Shown: positions 1 through 12,900 of the stretch, in pieces
How the letters are laid out: each line of letters opens with the position of its first letter
How positions within the stretch are numbered: position 1 is the stretch's first letter
Source of the DNA: Chlorocebus sabaeus
Taxonomy: Eukaryota; Chordata; Mammalia; Primates; Cercopithecidae
Reading direction: 5' to 3'
NCBI RefSeq assembly: GCF_047675955.1
Contig: NC_132918.1
Span: 88,368,879-88,432,878, forward strand
DNA length: 64,000 nt
Made by a program: the position numbers and the translations under genes
Notes under the pieces: generated by a model
Database searches by the model: none
Seen by the model: only the letters and a program-made list of their open reading frames with translations
What the model was told of the DNA's origin: nothing

Positions 1-177
1 ACAAAGTTATGTAGAGTGTGATGGTTGTGTAGAAAAAGAGAGCTTCTTTCTGGCTTGGCAGGTCGGGTGGTATTTTAATGGGATATTATTATTGAGAAAT
101 GGGTGGGATTTGAATGTATCAAGATGAAAGTAAGAATTACTGATGCCCCAAAAGAAAGAACATGAGCCAAGGTATTA

Positions 178-531
178 CATTAGTCCATTCTCACACTGCT
201 ATGAAGAAATACCTGACACTGGGTAATTTATAAAGGAAAGAGGTTTAATTGACCCACAGTTCTGCATTGCTAAGGAGGCCTCAGGAAACTTACAATCATG
301 GTAGAATCTTCACAGGGCAGCAGGATGGAGCGAGTGGCAGCAGGGGAAATGCCAGACGTATATAAAATCATCAGATTTTGTGAGACTCACTCATTATCAT
401 GAGAACAGCATGGGGGGATCTGCACCCATGATCCAATTACCTCCACCTGGTTCCACTCTTGACACGGGGGGATTACGGGGATTACACTTCAAGGTGAGAT
501 TTGGGTGGGGACACAGAGCCAAACCACATCA
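178..531 (-). repeat. MaLR LTR (3' LTR of the minus-strand element)
   Basis: Ends in ACCACATCA, corresponding to the TGATATGG start of THE1/MST LTRs read on the minus strand. Confidence 0.8.
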
Positions 532-2007
532 TGCTGCCCCCGGCCCCTCCCAAATCTCATGTCCTCACATTTCAAAACACAATCATACCCTCCCAATGGT
601 TCCCCAAAGTCTTAATTCGTTCCAGCATTAACCCAAAGTTCAAGCCCAAAGTCTCACTTGAGACAAGGCAAGTCCCTTCCATGTATGAGCCTGTAAAATC
701 AAAAACAAATTAGCTACTTCCTAGATACAATGTGGGTACAGGCACTGAGTAAATACACCCATTCCAAATGGGAGAAATTGGACCAAGACAAAAGGGCTAC
801 AGGCCCCATGCAAGTCCAAAATCCAACAGGGCAGTCATTAAACCTTAAAATTCCAAAATGATCTCCTATGGCTCCATGTCTCACATCCAGGTCATGCTGG
901 CGCAAAAGGTGAGCTCCCACAGTCTTGGGCAGCTCTGCCCAAGCTCCCTGTGGCTTTGCAGGATACAGGCCCCCTTCTACCTGCTTTCATAGGCTAGTGT
1001 TGAGTGTCTGCAGCTTTTCCAGGTTCATGGTGCAAGTTGTCAGTGGATCTACCATTCTGGGGTCTGGAGGATGTTGACCTTCTTCTCACAGACCCACTAG
1101 ACAGTGCCCCAGTGGAGACTCTTTGTGAAGGCTCCAACCTCACATTTCCCTTCCACACTGCTCTAGCAGAGGTTCTCCATGAGGGCTCTGCCCCTGCAAC
1201 AAACATCTGCCTGGACATCCAGGTGTTTCTGTACATCCTCTGAAATCTAGGTGGAGGTTCCAAACCTCAGTTCTTGAATTCTGTGCACCCACAGGCCCAG
1301 TACCATGTGTAAGTCACAAGGGCTTGGGGCTTGCACCTTCTGAAGCAACAGCCTGAGATGTACATTGGCCTCTTTTAGCCACAGCTGGGACTGAAGCAGC
1401 TGGGAATCAGGGAACCATGTCCAGAGGCTGTGCAGAGGAAGGGGGCTCTGAGCCCAGACTAGGAAATCATTTTCCCTCCTAGGCCTCTGGGCCTGTGATG
1501 GCAGAGGTAGCCATGAAGGACATTTTCCCCATGGACATGCCATGGAGACATTTTCACCATTGTGTTCATGATTGACATTCAGCTCCTTGTTACTTATGGC
1601 AAATTGCTGTACACTCTGCTTTCTCTTGAATGCTTTGCTGCTTAGAAATTTCTTCTGCCAGATATCCTAAATCATCTCTCTCAAGTTCAAAGCTCCACAG
1701 ATCTCTAGGGCAGGGGCAAAATGCCAACCAGTCTCTTTGCTAAAGCATATCAAGAATCACCTTTGCTCCAGTTCCCCAGAAGTTCCTCATCTCCAACTGA
1801 GACCAGCCCAGACTGGACTTCATTGTCCATATTACTATCACCATTTTGGTGACAACAGGTCTCTAGAAAGTTCCAAACTTTCCCACATCTTGCTGTCTTC
1901 TTCTGAGCCCTCAAAACTGTTCCAACCTCTGCCTGTTAGTTCCAAAATCGCTTCCACATTTTCAGGTATCCTTATAGTGGTGCCCTACCATTTTGGTACT
2001 AATTTAC

Positions 2008-2688
2008 TGTAGTAGTCTGTTCTCACACTGCTATGAAGAAATATCTGAGACTGGTTGATTTATAAAAGAAAGGGATTTAGCTGACTTACAGTTCCACATT
2101 GCTGTGGAGGCCTCAGGAAACTTACAATCATGGTAAAAGGTAAAGGAGAAGCAGGTACCTTTTTTGTTTGTTTGTTTTTTGAGACAGAGTCTCACTCTGT
2201 TGCCCAGGCTGGAGTGCAGTGGCAGAATCTCAGCTCACTGCAACCTCTGCCTCCTGGGTTGAAGCGATTCTCCTGCCTCAGCCTCCCAAATAGCTGGGAT
2301 TACAGGCATCCACCACAACGCCCAGCTAATTTTTGTGTTTTTAGTAAAGACGGGGTTTCGCTATGTTGGCCAGGCTGGTTTCAAACTCCTGACCTCAGGT
2401 GATCCACCCACCTTGGCCTCCTAAAGTGCTGGGATTACAGGCGTGAGCCACTGTGCTCAGCTGCAGGCACATTCTTCACAGGGCAGCAGGTTGGAGTGAG
2501 TGCCAGCAGGAGAAATGCCAGACATTTATAAAACCATCAGACCTCATGAGACTCACTCAATGTCACAAGAACAGCATGGGGGAAACTGCTCCCATGATCC
2601 AATTACCTCTACCTGGTCCCACCCTTGACACATTAGGATTACACTTCAAGGTAAGATTTGGTTGGGGACACAGAGCCAAACCATATCA
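2008..2688 (-). repeat. MaLR LTR (5' LTR), split by an Alu
   Basis: LTR sequence runs 2008-2150 and resumes at about 2464 to 2688 (ending CCATATCA). The gap is the Alu at 2159-2461. Confidence 0.8.
2159..2461 (-). mobile_element. Alu (older AluS-like), minus strand
   Basis: Begins with T-rich tail and TTTTGAGACAGAGTCTC, and ends with TGAGCCACTGTGCTCAGC. Flanks GCAGGTACCT and GCAGGCACAT look like a mutated target duplication. Confidence 0.9.
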
Positions 2689-5430
2689 GCTGTTGAGGTG
2701 GGAAAGTGAGGACTGAATGCTGAGAGTAATAGGAAATTCAGTTTCCTGAAGTAGAGAATGCAATAAGGGAAAAGATCTGAGATGCAGTCAGATGTGGCCA
2801 GTGGAGAAGGACTTGAAATCCTTAGTAAGCAATGGGTACTTTATCCGGTAGACAGTTCAAACCATTAAGGGTTTCTGACCATGGACATGACATCATCGGA
2901 ATTGTGCAATAGAATAGACAGACACTTTGAGAAGAAAAAATGGAAGAAAGATCTCAGTCAGGGAGACCAGTTAAGAGGCTCTTGCAATCAGGCAGGTGGC
3001 AACCAAGGGCTTAGAGGAGAGGAAGTTCTGCATGAGAGACACTGCCAAGAGAGGGTCTGGAGACTCAGCAATGGGTTGTAGCAGGCGCAGGTGGGACTTT
3101 TCAATTACAAAGGTAAAAGCCATTATTTACCCACAAAACTTCCTTGATATGAGGCAAAACCATCACCCTGGGCTTGCAGTACACTATGAATGGTGCCTCC
3201 TAGGATTGTACAGCATGCAATACATACGACACATGTGAGACCTCTCTGCAGTGTAACCCCCTTTATCCACAATTGTCAACTGAGCAGAATTTCCATAGTA
3301 ACTATGTGTGCAGCCTTAATCACAGGTCAGTGACTCAGCAGATTTTTCAAGGCGTTGAAACACTTCGAAGTCAAGACAGCAAGGAAAAGAGCTGGGAGAG
3401 TCTGGATGACTCTGAGTGCTTTTCATCCAACCACGGACAACGCTCTGCAGCATCCTGTATTCTTTTTCTTGACAGATTAGCTAATATAATTAGCAGAATC
3501 CGGCTAGATATGAAGAATGTAAGGAACCTTGATTTGGAAGTCAGTAGGTCTAGATTATAGACTCAGCTCATTCATTTCCCCATTATGTGATCTTGAACAA
3601 GTAGTGCTCTTACAGCCTCAGTCATCTGAAGGGTGGCACAGGCATTATGCAGAAAACAAACCACGGCAGTGGAGCAAGAGCAACCTTAGACAAAGTGGTC
3701 AGGGAAGGCTTCTCGGAAGAAGCGACAAGTGAGCTGAAATCTGAAGGAGAAGGAATCAGGAATGGAAACAGCGGGTTGGTGGTGGGCAGCGTTCGAGGCA
3801 CAGAGGATGGCAAATGCAGTCTTCCTGAGGATGGAGCAAGCTCAGAGTGTTTGACAAAGCCAAGTGGCTCACTCCTAAGGCTCTTTCATCGACTTCGGGA
3901 GAGTTGTGTTTTGTTGTTAATTTTATCTTTGTTTAATTTTGAAGAAAATCATTTTACTATTAAAGTCCATTGTTAAAAAGTCTAATGGAAACCAAAGGGC
4001 AGACAGAATATCATGGGGCGGCGGTTTTCCAAATGTTTATGCATAGAGAAGTGAGCACAGTTCAAAGCCAAAAGAGAACCTACAGGAACCTGAAAAGCTG
4101 TGCAAAGCAGGTCTGAATAAAGATCAAGCAGGGATATAGGTTTCTGTTTCTGCGGACTGAAGTCAGAAACCAGAGCGCTATCCGATCACATGAAATGGGC
4201 TCACAGGGCTCTGGTGTTATGATTTTCCTCTCTCAGCTGTGGGAGCTGGCCTTCCTGTGATTGATGGTCAGGTTCCAGAGAACTTCCATGAGACAGGAAA
4301 ATCTCTTTCTGGAAGAAAGTGTGCTCATGATGGCAATTACATTGGGCATTTGCCTTGCTGTCGTCTTGTTTCTCAATGCTATGGTTTTTTTTTTCTTTTT
4401 TCATTCAGGAAAAACAACGTAGGAGAGTGACACAGCAGGGATCTCGCTGATAAAGGACCTGCATCTGAATCCAGCTCCTCCATGCATGAGCCATGTGTCC
4501 TAGTCACTGAGCCATCTGGAGAGCCTTGTAACTCATCAAAAGAAGAAGGACGGTAATCCTTGCCTTGCTTTCCTCCTAAGGTTCTTACGAGGCTTACATG
4601 ACAGAACAAGGATGAAAGTATTTTGTAAACTCTACTGTCCTGTGTATAAAGCAGAGAATAATAGCATCTGTGGTGTTAGAAAATGCCTGGAACTTTGTAA
4701 AGATGTTGTCTGATTCAACATCACTGGAGTAAACCACACCGTTTTATTAGACAGAGTGAAACACTCCCCCGCGGAGACTGATTTTTATAACAACTGAATG
4801 ATAGATTTGACGTGCCTCTTTTGAACAGAATAATTTATTATAGCACAAACTAAATACAAAGCTCTGAATAAATAATCATTTGCAGTCATCACATCTGCAG
4901 GTGGATATGTGAACATTTCCATAAGCACATAAGGATACAGATGTCACAGACGTATTTGCATTCTCAGATCGTTACATATTTAGTGAGGGAAGCCCAGAGC
5001 CAGGGTTCTCTGTGGGTAAGAGCTAGGTGCCTTGGGATGAGCATACAGGGCACCGTCTCAAATGATCTGGACTATGTGACTGTGTTCTTTTCTCCTTCAG
5101 ACTCTGGTCAAGAAAGTGTATTGGTAACACGTTGTTCCGCCCTCAAGTTTAGGGCACCCTCCCATGCTCTTTCAGGCAAAGTTTTTTAACACCTCTCTAA
5201 GAAAATTCACGAATCAGAAGTATTCCCCCAGCTTCAGTCTGACAGTCAGGACCCCCACTCTGCACCTCTTTCCTAGGATCTTATCTCCCCCTTTCAAGGG
5301 ACAGGGCAGTTGAGTCTATACGTCCACACAATCGGATCTGACAAGGCTGGAAGCCCTCCCTCCAGAGCCCATCCTCCCATCAGTGTCGATCTGGTATTCT
5401 GTGTGGGTAGCAGTAGAATATGGTTCACAT
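2689..5430. other. Intergenic sequence; old MIR-like and other ancient repeat pieces only
   Basis: No coding exon recognised on either strand. Pieces at about 2840-3010 and 3640-3760 resemble one ancient interspersed repeat whose relatives recur at 34.0-35.4 kb (family not determined). About 3525-3630 and 4450-4690 read like MIR (sparing codon structure, with ancient SINE phrases). Confidence 0.45.
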
Positions 5431-5713
5431 CCGGTGGCTCATGCCTGTAATCCCAGCACTTTGGGAGACAGAGGCAGGCAGATCACGAGATCAGGAGATC
5501 GAGATCATCCTGGCTAACACGGTGAAACCCCGTCTCTAGTAAAAATACAAAAAGTTAGCCAGGCGTGGTGGCGGGTGCCTGTAGTCCCAGCTACTTGGGA
5601 GGCTGAGACAGGAGAATGGCGTGATCCTGGGAGGCAGAGCTGGTAGTGAGCCGAGATTGCACCACTACACTCTTGTATGGGTGACACAGTGCGACTCCAT
5701 CTCAAAACAAAAA
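5431..5713 (+). mobile_element. Alu, AluY-like, lacking the first bases
   Basis: CCATCCTGGCTAACACGGTG-like left arm and GGCGGGTGCCTGTAGTCCC are AluY features. Flanked by GGTTCACATC and GATTCACATC, a target duplication with one change. Confidence 0.88.
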
Positions 5714-5724
5714 AGATTCACATC

Positions 5725-7924
5725 ACAGCATAAGACTGAGACATTGGGTGTATCAAGCTTGAAAGAGATCTTGCAAGTAATTGAGTTTCATCTGATACCT
5801 GACTTCCTTCTCTACTTGACCTTTGAATAGCCACTCATTTCTCCAGTGTCATAGAGTACATTCCACTGCTGTCCGTGCTGGCTGTTAGGACAGTGGTCAG
5901 GGCAGATGGCCTGAGGCCGTCCCCACTGTGATCTTGACCCTCTCGTCCTGATTCTGCCTTCTCATGCCACCTGACACAAGTCAGACCCTTCTTTCTCAGG
6001 ATAACCCTTCACAGTCCCCTGACTGTTTTTTTCTGGACTAGGCACTCCCTGTTCCTTCAATTACAGCTTCTAAGATGTACTTAGTCCCAGGAATAAAGTC
6101 TTCAAAATGAGTCTCTTTTCCCAAAGACTTTATGGCTGCTTGGCTAGTGGAGGACTAGATTCTTTCATTCCTGTTCCCTGCTAGCCTTTGCTAGGGATAG
6201 AATCACTTAGGACCAAGGCAAGAGCAACTCAAAGTCTCAGAAAGACAATCATTTTTTGGTTTGGTTTGGTTTGGTTTTGAACACACCTCTAGCCCAGGCC
6301 TGGCAGGATGCCTGGCATTCATTTGAACAGAGGGCCTGGTATTAGCAAAGAGTTGCCCATTCTTTGCTTGACTGTGAGATCACACTAAGCAACCTGCCCT
6401 GCTGGAGCTCCGTAATTAGGAAGTGTTTGGAAGCAATATAAGGATTGCTCAGAAGGTCTGTATTTGAGGCCTAGATCTGCTCTTGCCATTACTGAATCTC
6501 AGCTTTCTCATCTGTATGGTGGAGATGATAAGCCCTTCCTTGTTGAGTCATGGGACAATTGTACAATTCAGGTGAGCTGGTGGAGGTGAACACACTTAGC
6601 AAAGGGCACACTGAAGTGTGAACTGTGCAGGCTCATCTTGCTCATGACTAGGTCGCAGACCATCTCTAGCTTGCCCCCGCCTACAACCCTCTACTTTTGG
6701 AAAATGAGAAACACTTTTAGAAAAGGACATTCAGAACTGCCATATCATTGCTGAGGCTGACTTTGCAAAAAGAAACATTTCTTCGTGTACCAAAAAAGAC
6801 AATGATTCTGCAATCTTGAAACGCTAAAATATCTTCATGCCCTCTTTTAATATCTTCATGCCTTCTTTTACCCAGAAGTGACAGGGTACCCTTGTGGCTG
6901 GGAGACGCCACGTTCCTAGAATCAGCTGCAATCGCGGAGCCATCAGCCATGCTCAAAAGCCCAATGAGGGGGAAGCAATGCTTGCAAATGCTATTGATAA
7001 GTTGCAAAGCCAGCCTGGGCCAGGACACTTATCCCCTGGTCAGAACATTCACCCAGGATTTGATGCTCAGAATAAAAATTTTGCCTTTGCCTTAAAGCAT
7101 TTTGTGTAGATGTGCTCCTAGAGTTCAGTGTTGTCTCCTGAGCTAACAGAAACCTGAGTCTTCTTTGTTTTGATCAAATCAAATATAACCAAATTGTAAC
7201 AGTGATAAAATAAGGGAAATTTTAGTTTTCTGGAAACTGAAGCCACAAACTTAAAAAAATGTACTGGTTGTGTAAGAACTTCCATCAATAGTGTCATATA
7301 ATGCTGTGGCATGAGACTGATGTTTCTCAAAAATAATAAAGCAGAGGAGTGAAAATTTCCGGAGTTGGCCACGTGACATGAGAGGTTCCTAAAACGTAGG
7401 ATAAGTGACTGGGGTTAGGAGAAGTGGACTGTAGTGGACAGCACTAGTGTTCTCTGATCTGTTATTTTCCTTTCCTTCCCAGGACTACATCCCAGACCAA
7501 TTCTATCATTTTGTGGGGCCTGATACAAAATGAAAATACGGGGACCCTTGTTCGAAAATTAAGAATTTTAAGATGGAAACGGCAGAGTGTTAAAGCAAGT
7601 GTGGGCCCTTCTAAGCGTGGGGCCCTGTGTAGCGACCGCTCATACGCCCATGAAGCATCCCTAAACACAGGAGACTGCACTTTCCAGCTCCCTGGCCCAA
7701 TCCTTGACTAACGAGATATGCGTAGGGAAGGCGATGTGTGCCACTTTTGCGGTGAGGCAGTGAAGAGTCCACATGTGATCTCCAGCCTATTCCTTCCCCC
7801 ATCACAGTCAACACAGAGTCCTTGCATCGAGTTGATGGAGCCATCAGGTTGAAGCAGTCACTGCTGTAAGAATAGCAGGTCCAGAGTGTCACCTGGATCA
7901 TGGAAGAAGCGCTTGTGTGTTAAG
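5725..7924. other. Intergenic sequence downstream of ATP13A4
   Basis: No exon recognised. Contains a (TTTGG)n run at about 6254-6277, MIR-like sequence near 6440-6660, and a 21-bp doublet at about 6829-6870 (AATATCTTCATGCC start). Otherwise nothing that I can name. Confidence 0.4.
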
Positions 7925-8520
7925 GCACTGATATCTGAGAGGTGTTTTTTATTGCAGCATAGGCTGAGCTTATCCTTAATAATATGTAGAGTAAGGCCAG
8001 AAGCAGAAGAAAAAGCCTCAAATCTGAAAAGCACTACAGAGGAAAGGAACCCAGACACTAAAGACTGGTGTAACGTTTCCCATGCATTAGTTTTTCCATC
8101 GATGAAGTAAAAATTCAAAAATGCTCTTTAACATGTTACAACTCCATGAGTATACACAGTACTACTTCCCCTTAATTCATTTTTATAAAAAGGAAAGTAT
8201 TGTACTGTCCTAAGAAGAAAGATCACATATTTTTCCCCTTTAGCCTGCTTGTCTCTTGGCCCATAGCAATTCTCGGCCCATTCTTGCCTTCACTGAACGC
8301 CTCCAATACCTTCACAAGCCAAGAGGAAAGCACTCTTCTGGGTCAATGTTCTTCTCTGTAGAAAGCATTTTATCAAACAGACTTTAGTTTGTCACCATGA
8401 TTTGACAGGTATCCTCGAAACTCCAGCTGATGTTACAAGAGTCTCATTTCTTAAAATCAATGAAATTGGTCCCTTTTGTCATTGTTTCTCTGTAATATCA
8501 CCTTGGATATCACATGTCCT
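7925..8520 (-). other. ATP13A4: Probable ATP13A4 3' UTR
   Basis: Sequence between the stop codon and shortly past the first good minus-strand AATAAA (7953-7948). No repeat family is obvious in it and no other canonical hexamer was seen nearer to the stop. The cleavage site is inferred, so the left edge is approximate. Confidence 0.55.
7948..7953 (-). promoter_or_regulatory. Candidate poly(A) signal AATAAA
   Basis: On the minus strand AATAAA lies about 570 nt after the ATP13A4 stop, the first canonical hexamer found there. A GT-rich stretch (AGGTGACACTCTGG) lies about 60 nt downstream. Use in vivo is not shown by sequence. Confidence 0.5.
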
Positions 8521-8733
8521 TCAAAGTTGTTCTTCGTTGCTCTCAAATACCGGATTGCTGTAAGACACGCCCCTGCCACACTCCGGCACGTCAGAGTGGG
8601 AGGTTTGGTTTACTGGGGGCCAACTAGGGTCACCTGCCAAATCCCTCTGCCATATCCGATACTGGCTTTTTGACTGATAGCCAAAACATCTTTTAATCAT
8701 CATCCACAGGGCTCGATTTTCAATAACGGCCTC
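8521..8733 (-). CDS. ATP13A4: ATP13A4 last coding exon n, residues 1127-1196 and stop
   Basis: 213 nt of coding sequence from acceptor TTTATTTTGCAG to TGA at 8523-8521. It encodes EAVIENRALWMMIKRCFGYQ, then SKSQYRIWQRDLAGDPSWPP, VNQTSHSDVPECGRG and VSYSNPVFESNEEQL. This is a cytosolic C-terminal tail. Gly in LAGDP, Val in PPVNQ and Val in SDVPE differ from the human residues I recall (N, L, M). Confidence 0.97.
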   Translation of the reverse strand, partial: EAVIENRALWMMIKRCFGYQSKSQYRIWQRDLAGDPSWPPVNQTSHSDVPECGRGVSYSNPVFESNEEQL

Positions 8734-9958
8734 CTGCAAAATAAAAGAATTACTTTTTACAATCGGGGTTGAGTGTTTTGAGGCTACAGCCCTCCACAGG
8801 TCATCATAAGTCACTACTGCACTGGTTGCTTAGGTCCAGCTTGACAAAGAGCTTGACCACTGGATGAATCTAAGGTGGTTTCACTGGACAGGTACTGGCT
8901 TCTCAAACGTTTCTATTTAAGTAACTCCTGTGGGAGAAGTAAGAGGTACAACATTTCAAGACTCTGGGAACATAACTTGAAATGGCTTGCCTCAAAAATG
9001 AAGTTTCTTTTGCATCTCACATCTAAATTAAATTTAAAATCATTCAAATTCTATGTTTCACTCTATAGCACATCTATATTTTATTGGATGTAAAATGACA
9101 TTTAAAATGACTTACTACTAAATACTGAATACAATTGACCCTATATAAAGATGTGGCCCATGTATGACATGCTTTTCATATACCCTGACATATCACTGCA
9201 TATTCATAAACACAGGTTGATGAAATTAAAACACAGGCCAGTCTTGGAGTTGAACAGATCTGGATTTGGGTCCCAGTTCTGACACCTATTATGGGCAAAA
9301 TAGTTACTGTATCCAAGTCTCAGTGATTAGAATAATCCCTTCCTTATGTTTGTTGTAAGGCTTATATAACTCCCTTTACAAGGCAGGGCAGGGCAGGGCA
9401 TAGCTCTCTCCCTTTGCCTATCCTTCTGAACTACTCATTTAACAAATGGCTAAGCACTGTGGTCCTGTTCACACGTCTCTAACCTTCACCTTCACTGAAA
9501 TACAGTTTTAAGATTACAAAAGACATGTATCTTTGAAAACATTTTGCAATGCCATTTTATTTCATGAGTTAAGTGTGCCTTGCATAGAGCCTAAGTTATA
9601 ACTCATGAGAGGTTATCATATTAAGTAGTAGTTTTCCTAAAATCTACCCATTTTTGCCATTTGGGTTCCACTGCCCATGAAAGAATACAGAACAGCTAGT
9701 CTGAATTAATCCTGTGATAACTGACCATCTGCTGGCTGCCAGGCTGTTAAAGATCCATATAGCCATCTCAGCCTCTTGGAAACTTAGCCAGATGAGTTAT
9801 TCTACTTTCCTGCAGCAAGATTTTTTGTCCTCTTTAATTAACAAGAAAACAGTAGTTCTTCTTAGAGCTGGGATAAGGTAGGAGCATCAAATAAAGGTTT
9901 TAAAATCTTACTTACTTCCAGGAAACCTTAGTAAGCCTTAAAACAAAATAGATGAAAC

Positions 9959-9990
<32 letters not shown>

Positions 9991-12900
9991 GAGACAGAAA
10001 CTTCAGTGCTCTCCATCTCTCCATCTCGCCTTGAGTGTTTTTTAGTTCTAGAGCTATGATGACCTCTATCACCTGCTGCTCTGGAAGAGGAAATACAGAG
10101 AGGTGATCTGTCCTGTTACCGCACATTATAAATACAAGGCAGAACTAGTGACATGATTTGAATTTGTCTCCATCCAAATCTCATGCTGAATTATAGTCCC
10201 CAGTGTTGGAGGAAGGGCTGGGTGGGAGGTGACTGGATCAGAGGGGTGGATTTCCTTCTTGCCGTGCTCGTGATAGTGAGTTCTCATGAGATCTGATTGT
10301 TTAAAAGTGTGTAGCACCTTCCCCTGCTCGGGCCATGTAAGACCTGCCTTCTTCCCCTTTGCTCTCCGCCATGATTGAAAGTTTCTTGAGGCCTCCCCAG
10401 GCATGCTTCCTGTACAGCCTGCAAAACCATAAGCCAATTAAACCTCTTTCTTTTATAAATTACCCAGTTTCAGGTATTTGTTCACAGCAGTGGGAGAATG
10501 GACTGGTAACAACTAGAAACAAAAGGAAAGCCTTGGTGAGACATGTCTTTAGAAAAATTTCACCACATGAGCTCTTCTGACTGGCTACTCAAATAACTCA
10601 TACATACAAGCATACCTATATAAACACATAAATAATTGTTTTAAAGGTGGGAGCAATTAAAGCTATCCACACTAGCTCTCATGCCTCTCAGCTGGAGGTT
10701 AGATCATGAGCCCTGGCAGGGTAAGGATAAGGTCCTGCTCAAACCTGTTTGTTTCAGGGCTGATCAGAGGTTAGATAAGTGGAATAATTTGCCCAAAGTC
10801 AGAGAGAAAGAAAGTGGTGGAGCCAGGATTCGAACCCCGTAGATTACCCCTGAGCTTGTGCTCTTAACTGCAAATGTGCTGGAAAAGGAAGAACTTCCTG
10901 CTAGAGGATTATGGAAGACTTTGATACTTAATTCCCATCCAGCCCATTCCCTCCCAACTCTTCCCTGCCCACCTAAAAGGAAAAAATAATAATAAATGGT
11001 CTAAGCTACACTGTGTAATTTTCAACATGGATCCACTTCCCAGAATCCTTTTCTACTCGTGATGACAATGAGACACAAGTCTAATCAATAAGGCATAAAA
11101 GAAAGTCTGCTAGTGAGCTTCACGAAAAGTTCGTTTCCCAAGAAAAGGTTCAGACTTGATGGAAACTGGCTGGCTGTGGCCTCTCCTTCCGTTTTCTTCC
11201 TGCACTGAAAACAGATGTAAAGTCCAGCTATGTAGAATCTCTCGGGACACCATAATCACAGGCACAAACATGAAAGACCACGTCCGAGGATTCTAGAACA
11301 GAAAGGTGAGAGAGTGTGCATTCCCAGTGGCACTACTGAGTCACTAAGCCAGTCCTGAAGCCACCTACCTTCAATCTTCTTGAGTCAATTATTGTTTTTT
11401 AAGCCACTGTTGGTTAAGTTGTTACTTGCCTACCTGATCCAGAGAGCAGGAAAGATACATGAGGAGGATAATACTACAGCTGTGCCGTAGAGGATGGAAT
11501 AGCACTTTAATACGTAGAAATGGAGGAAAGATACACCGCATAGAGGAAATCCTCTGATTATGAACAGGGATAAGAGGTACACACTAGATTCTTCTTTAAA
11601 GGGCAAAGACCATCTCTCTGCTGTTGGGTCTGAGGCCACCCGTGATAATGCTCTTTTATTAATCCGGTTGCTTTAGAGACATACGGTTTAGCATATTGTT
11701 TCTCAAAGTGTGATCCCTGAACTAATCACATCAGAATCGCCTGACAACCTGTTAGAAATGCAAACTTCTGCGCTCCTTCTAGGCCTACTGAATCAGACCC
11801 ACTGCGAGTAGGGCTTGGAAATGTGTGTTGTTTTAACAAGCCTCCCAGGTGATTCTGATGCCCACTCAAGTTTGACAAGCTCTTGTTTAGCACATAGAGA
11901 GAAGGTCCAGTACTGAAATTCTATGTCCTGTTCTGCCCCCAGCCCCTGTGCAGCCTTCCCTCTGCACAGGAGTAAGTAGGGAGGGCTCGCTGAGGTCCTG
12001 CCTGCACAACAGTGCAGGGAAGTCAGGCTGTAGGTTCTCCAAGCTCACCATGACACTCCATTTGCTGCAACAATTCTAGTTCTGTAACTCAGAGCAGAAA
12101 TAGAGACAGATGGGATTCAGAACCTCACCTCTCCTTTGTTCATAAATGCCTTTTCAGGGCACCCCTGCCTAACAACAGGCTTTGAAGAATGGAGATTGTG
12201 TCTGGTAGTACTGAGCGGGAAGAGCGTGAATCACGTGGAGAAACAAAGCAGGAGCACAAGCTCATTTCACTGAGGAAATGGAGCACAGGGGAGCTGGAGA
12301 ATAAAAGCTAGAAAATGGAGCAAATGGGAGCTGGAGAATGAAAGCTGGAAGAGCTCACTGAATGTCATTTCCCATCTGTAAGGCAAAAATGATATGAGTT
12401 AAGTGAAAGAAGCTGGACACAAAAGGCCACATATTGTATGGTTTTACTTATATGAAATGTCCAGAATAGTCAAAGCCACAGAGTCAGAAAGAAGATGAGT
12501 GGTTCCCAAGGCCCAGGAGAAGGCGGAAGGGGTAAGGAAGAGCAACGGCTAGTAGGTACAGGATTTCTTCAGCAACGATGAAAATATTCTGCAATTAAGT
12601 ACTGTTAATGGTTGTAAACTCAGTGAGTGTACGAAAAACCACTGAATTGTGGACTTTAAAAGGGTGAATTTTATGGTGCGTGAATCATATCTCAATTTTA
12701 AAAAGTAAATCGTGTTGGGTCTTTATTTGGAAAATGTAGAAATGAATAGGACCTTAGAGATCATAACTCCACTGTCCCCAGCCCCACCTGACAGATGGGA
12801 AAACTAATGTCCTGCTTGGGACTCATCAGAGGAAGGCAGCATTGCTTACGCTGTGAAGGAAGGGAGCCCCTGCACTGCTGAGTCCATGTCACCTAAAGTT

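Larger units (their letters stand above)
178..2688 (-). mobile_element. Complete ERVL-MaLR (THE1/MST-like) element, LTR-internal-LTR, with an Alu inside one LTR
   Basis: Two related LTRs in the same orientation (about 178-531 and 2008-2688) flank about 1.5 kb of MaLR internal sequence (532-2007). The LTR pattern is familiar: TAGTCC.TTCTCACACTGCTAT at one end and CCATATCA at the other. The LTRs differ by about one base in six over their first 125 bases, so the insertion is old. No intact gag or pol frame was seen. A clear 5-bp target duplication was not found. Confidence 0.85.

Noticed and set aside
1..7924. Exons of the neighbouring ATP13A5
   Set aside because: ATP13A5 lies downstream of ATP13A4 in primates as I recall, but no P5 ATPase motif or spliced frame was found here.
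11430..11639. 69-codon hydrophobic minus-strand frame as an alternative membrane exon
   Set aside because: No match to ATP13A4 membrane segments, all of which are accounted for, and no suitable splice sites.
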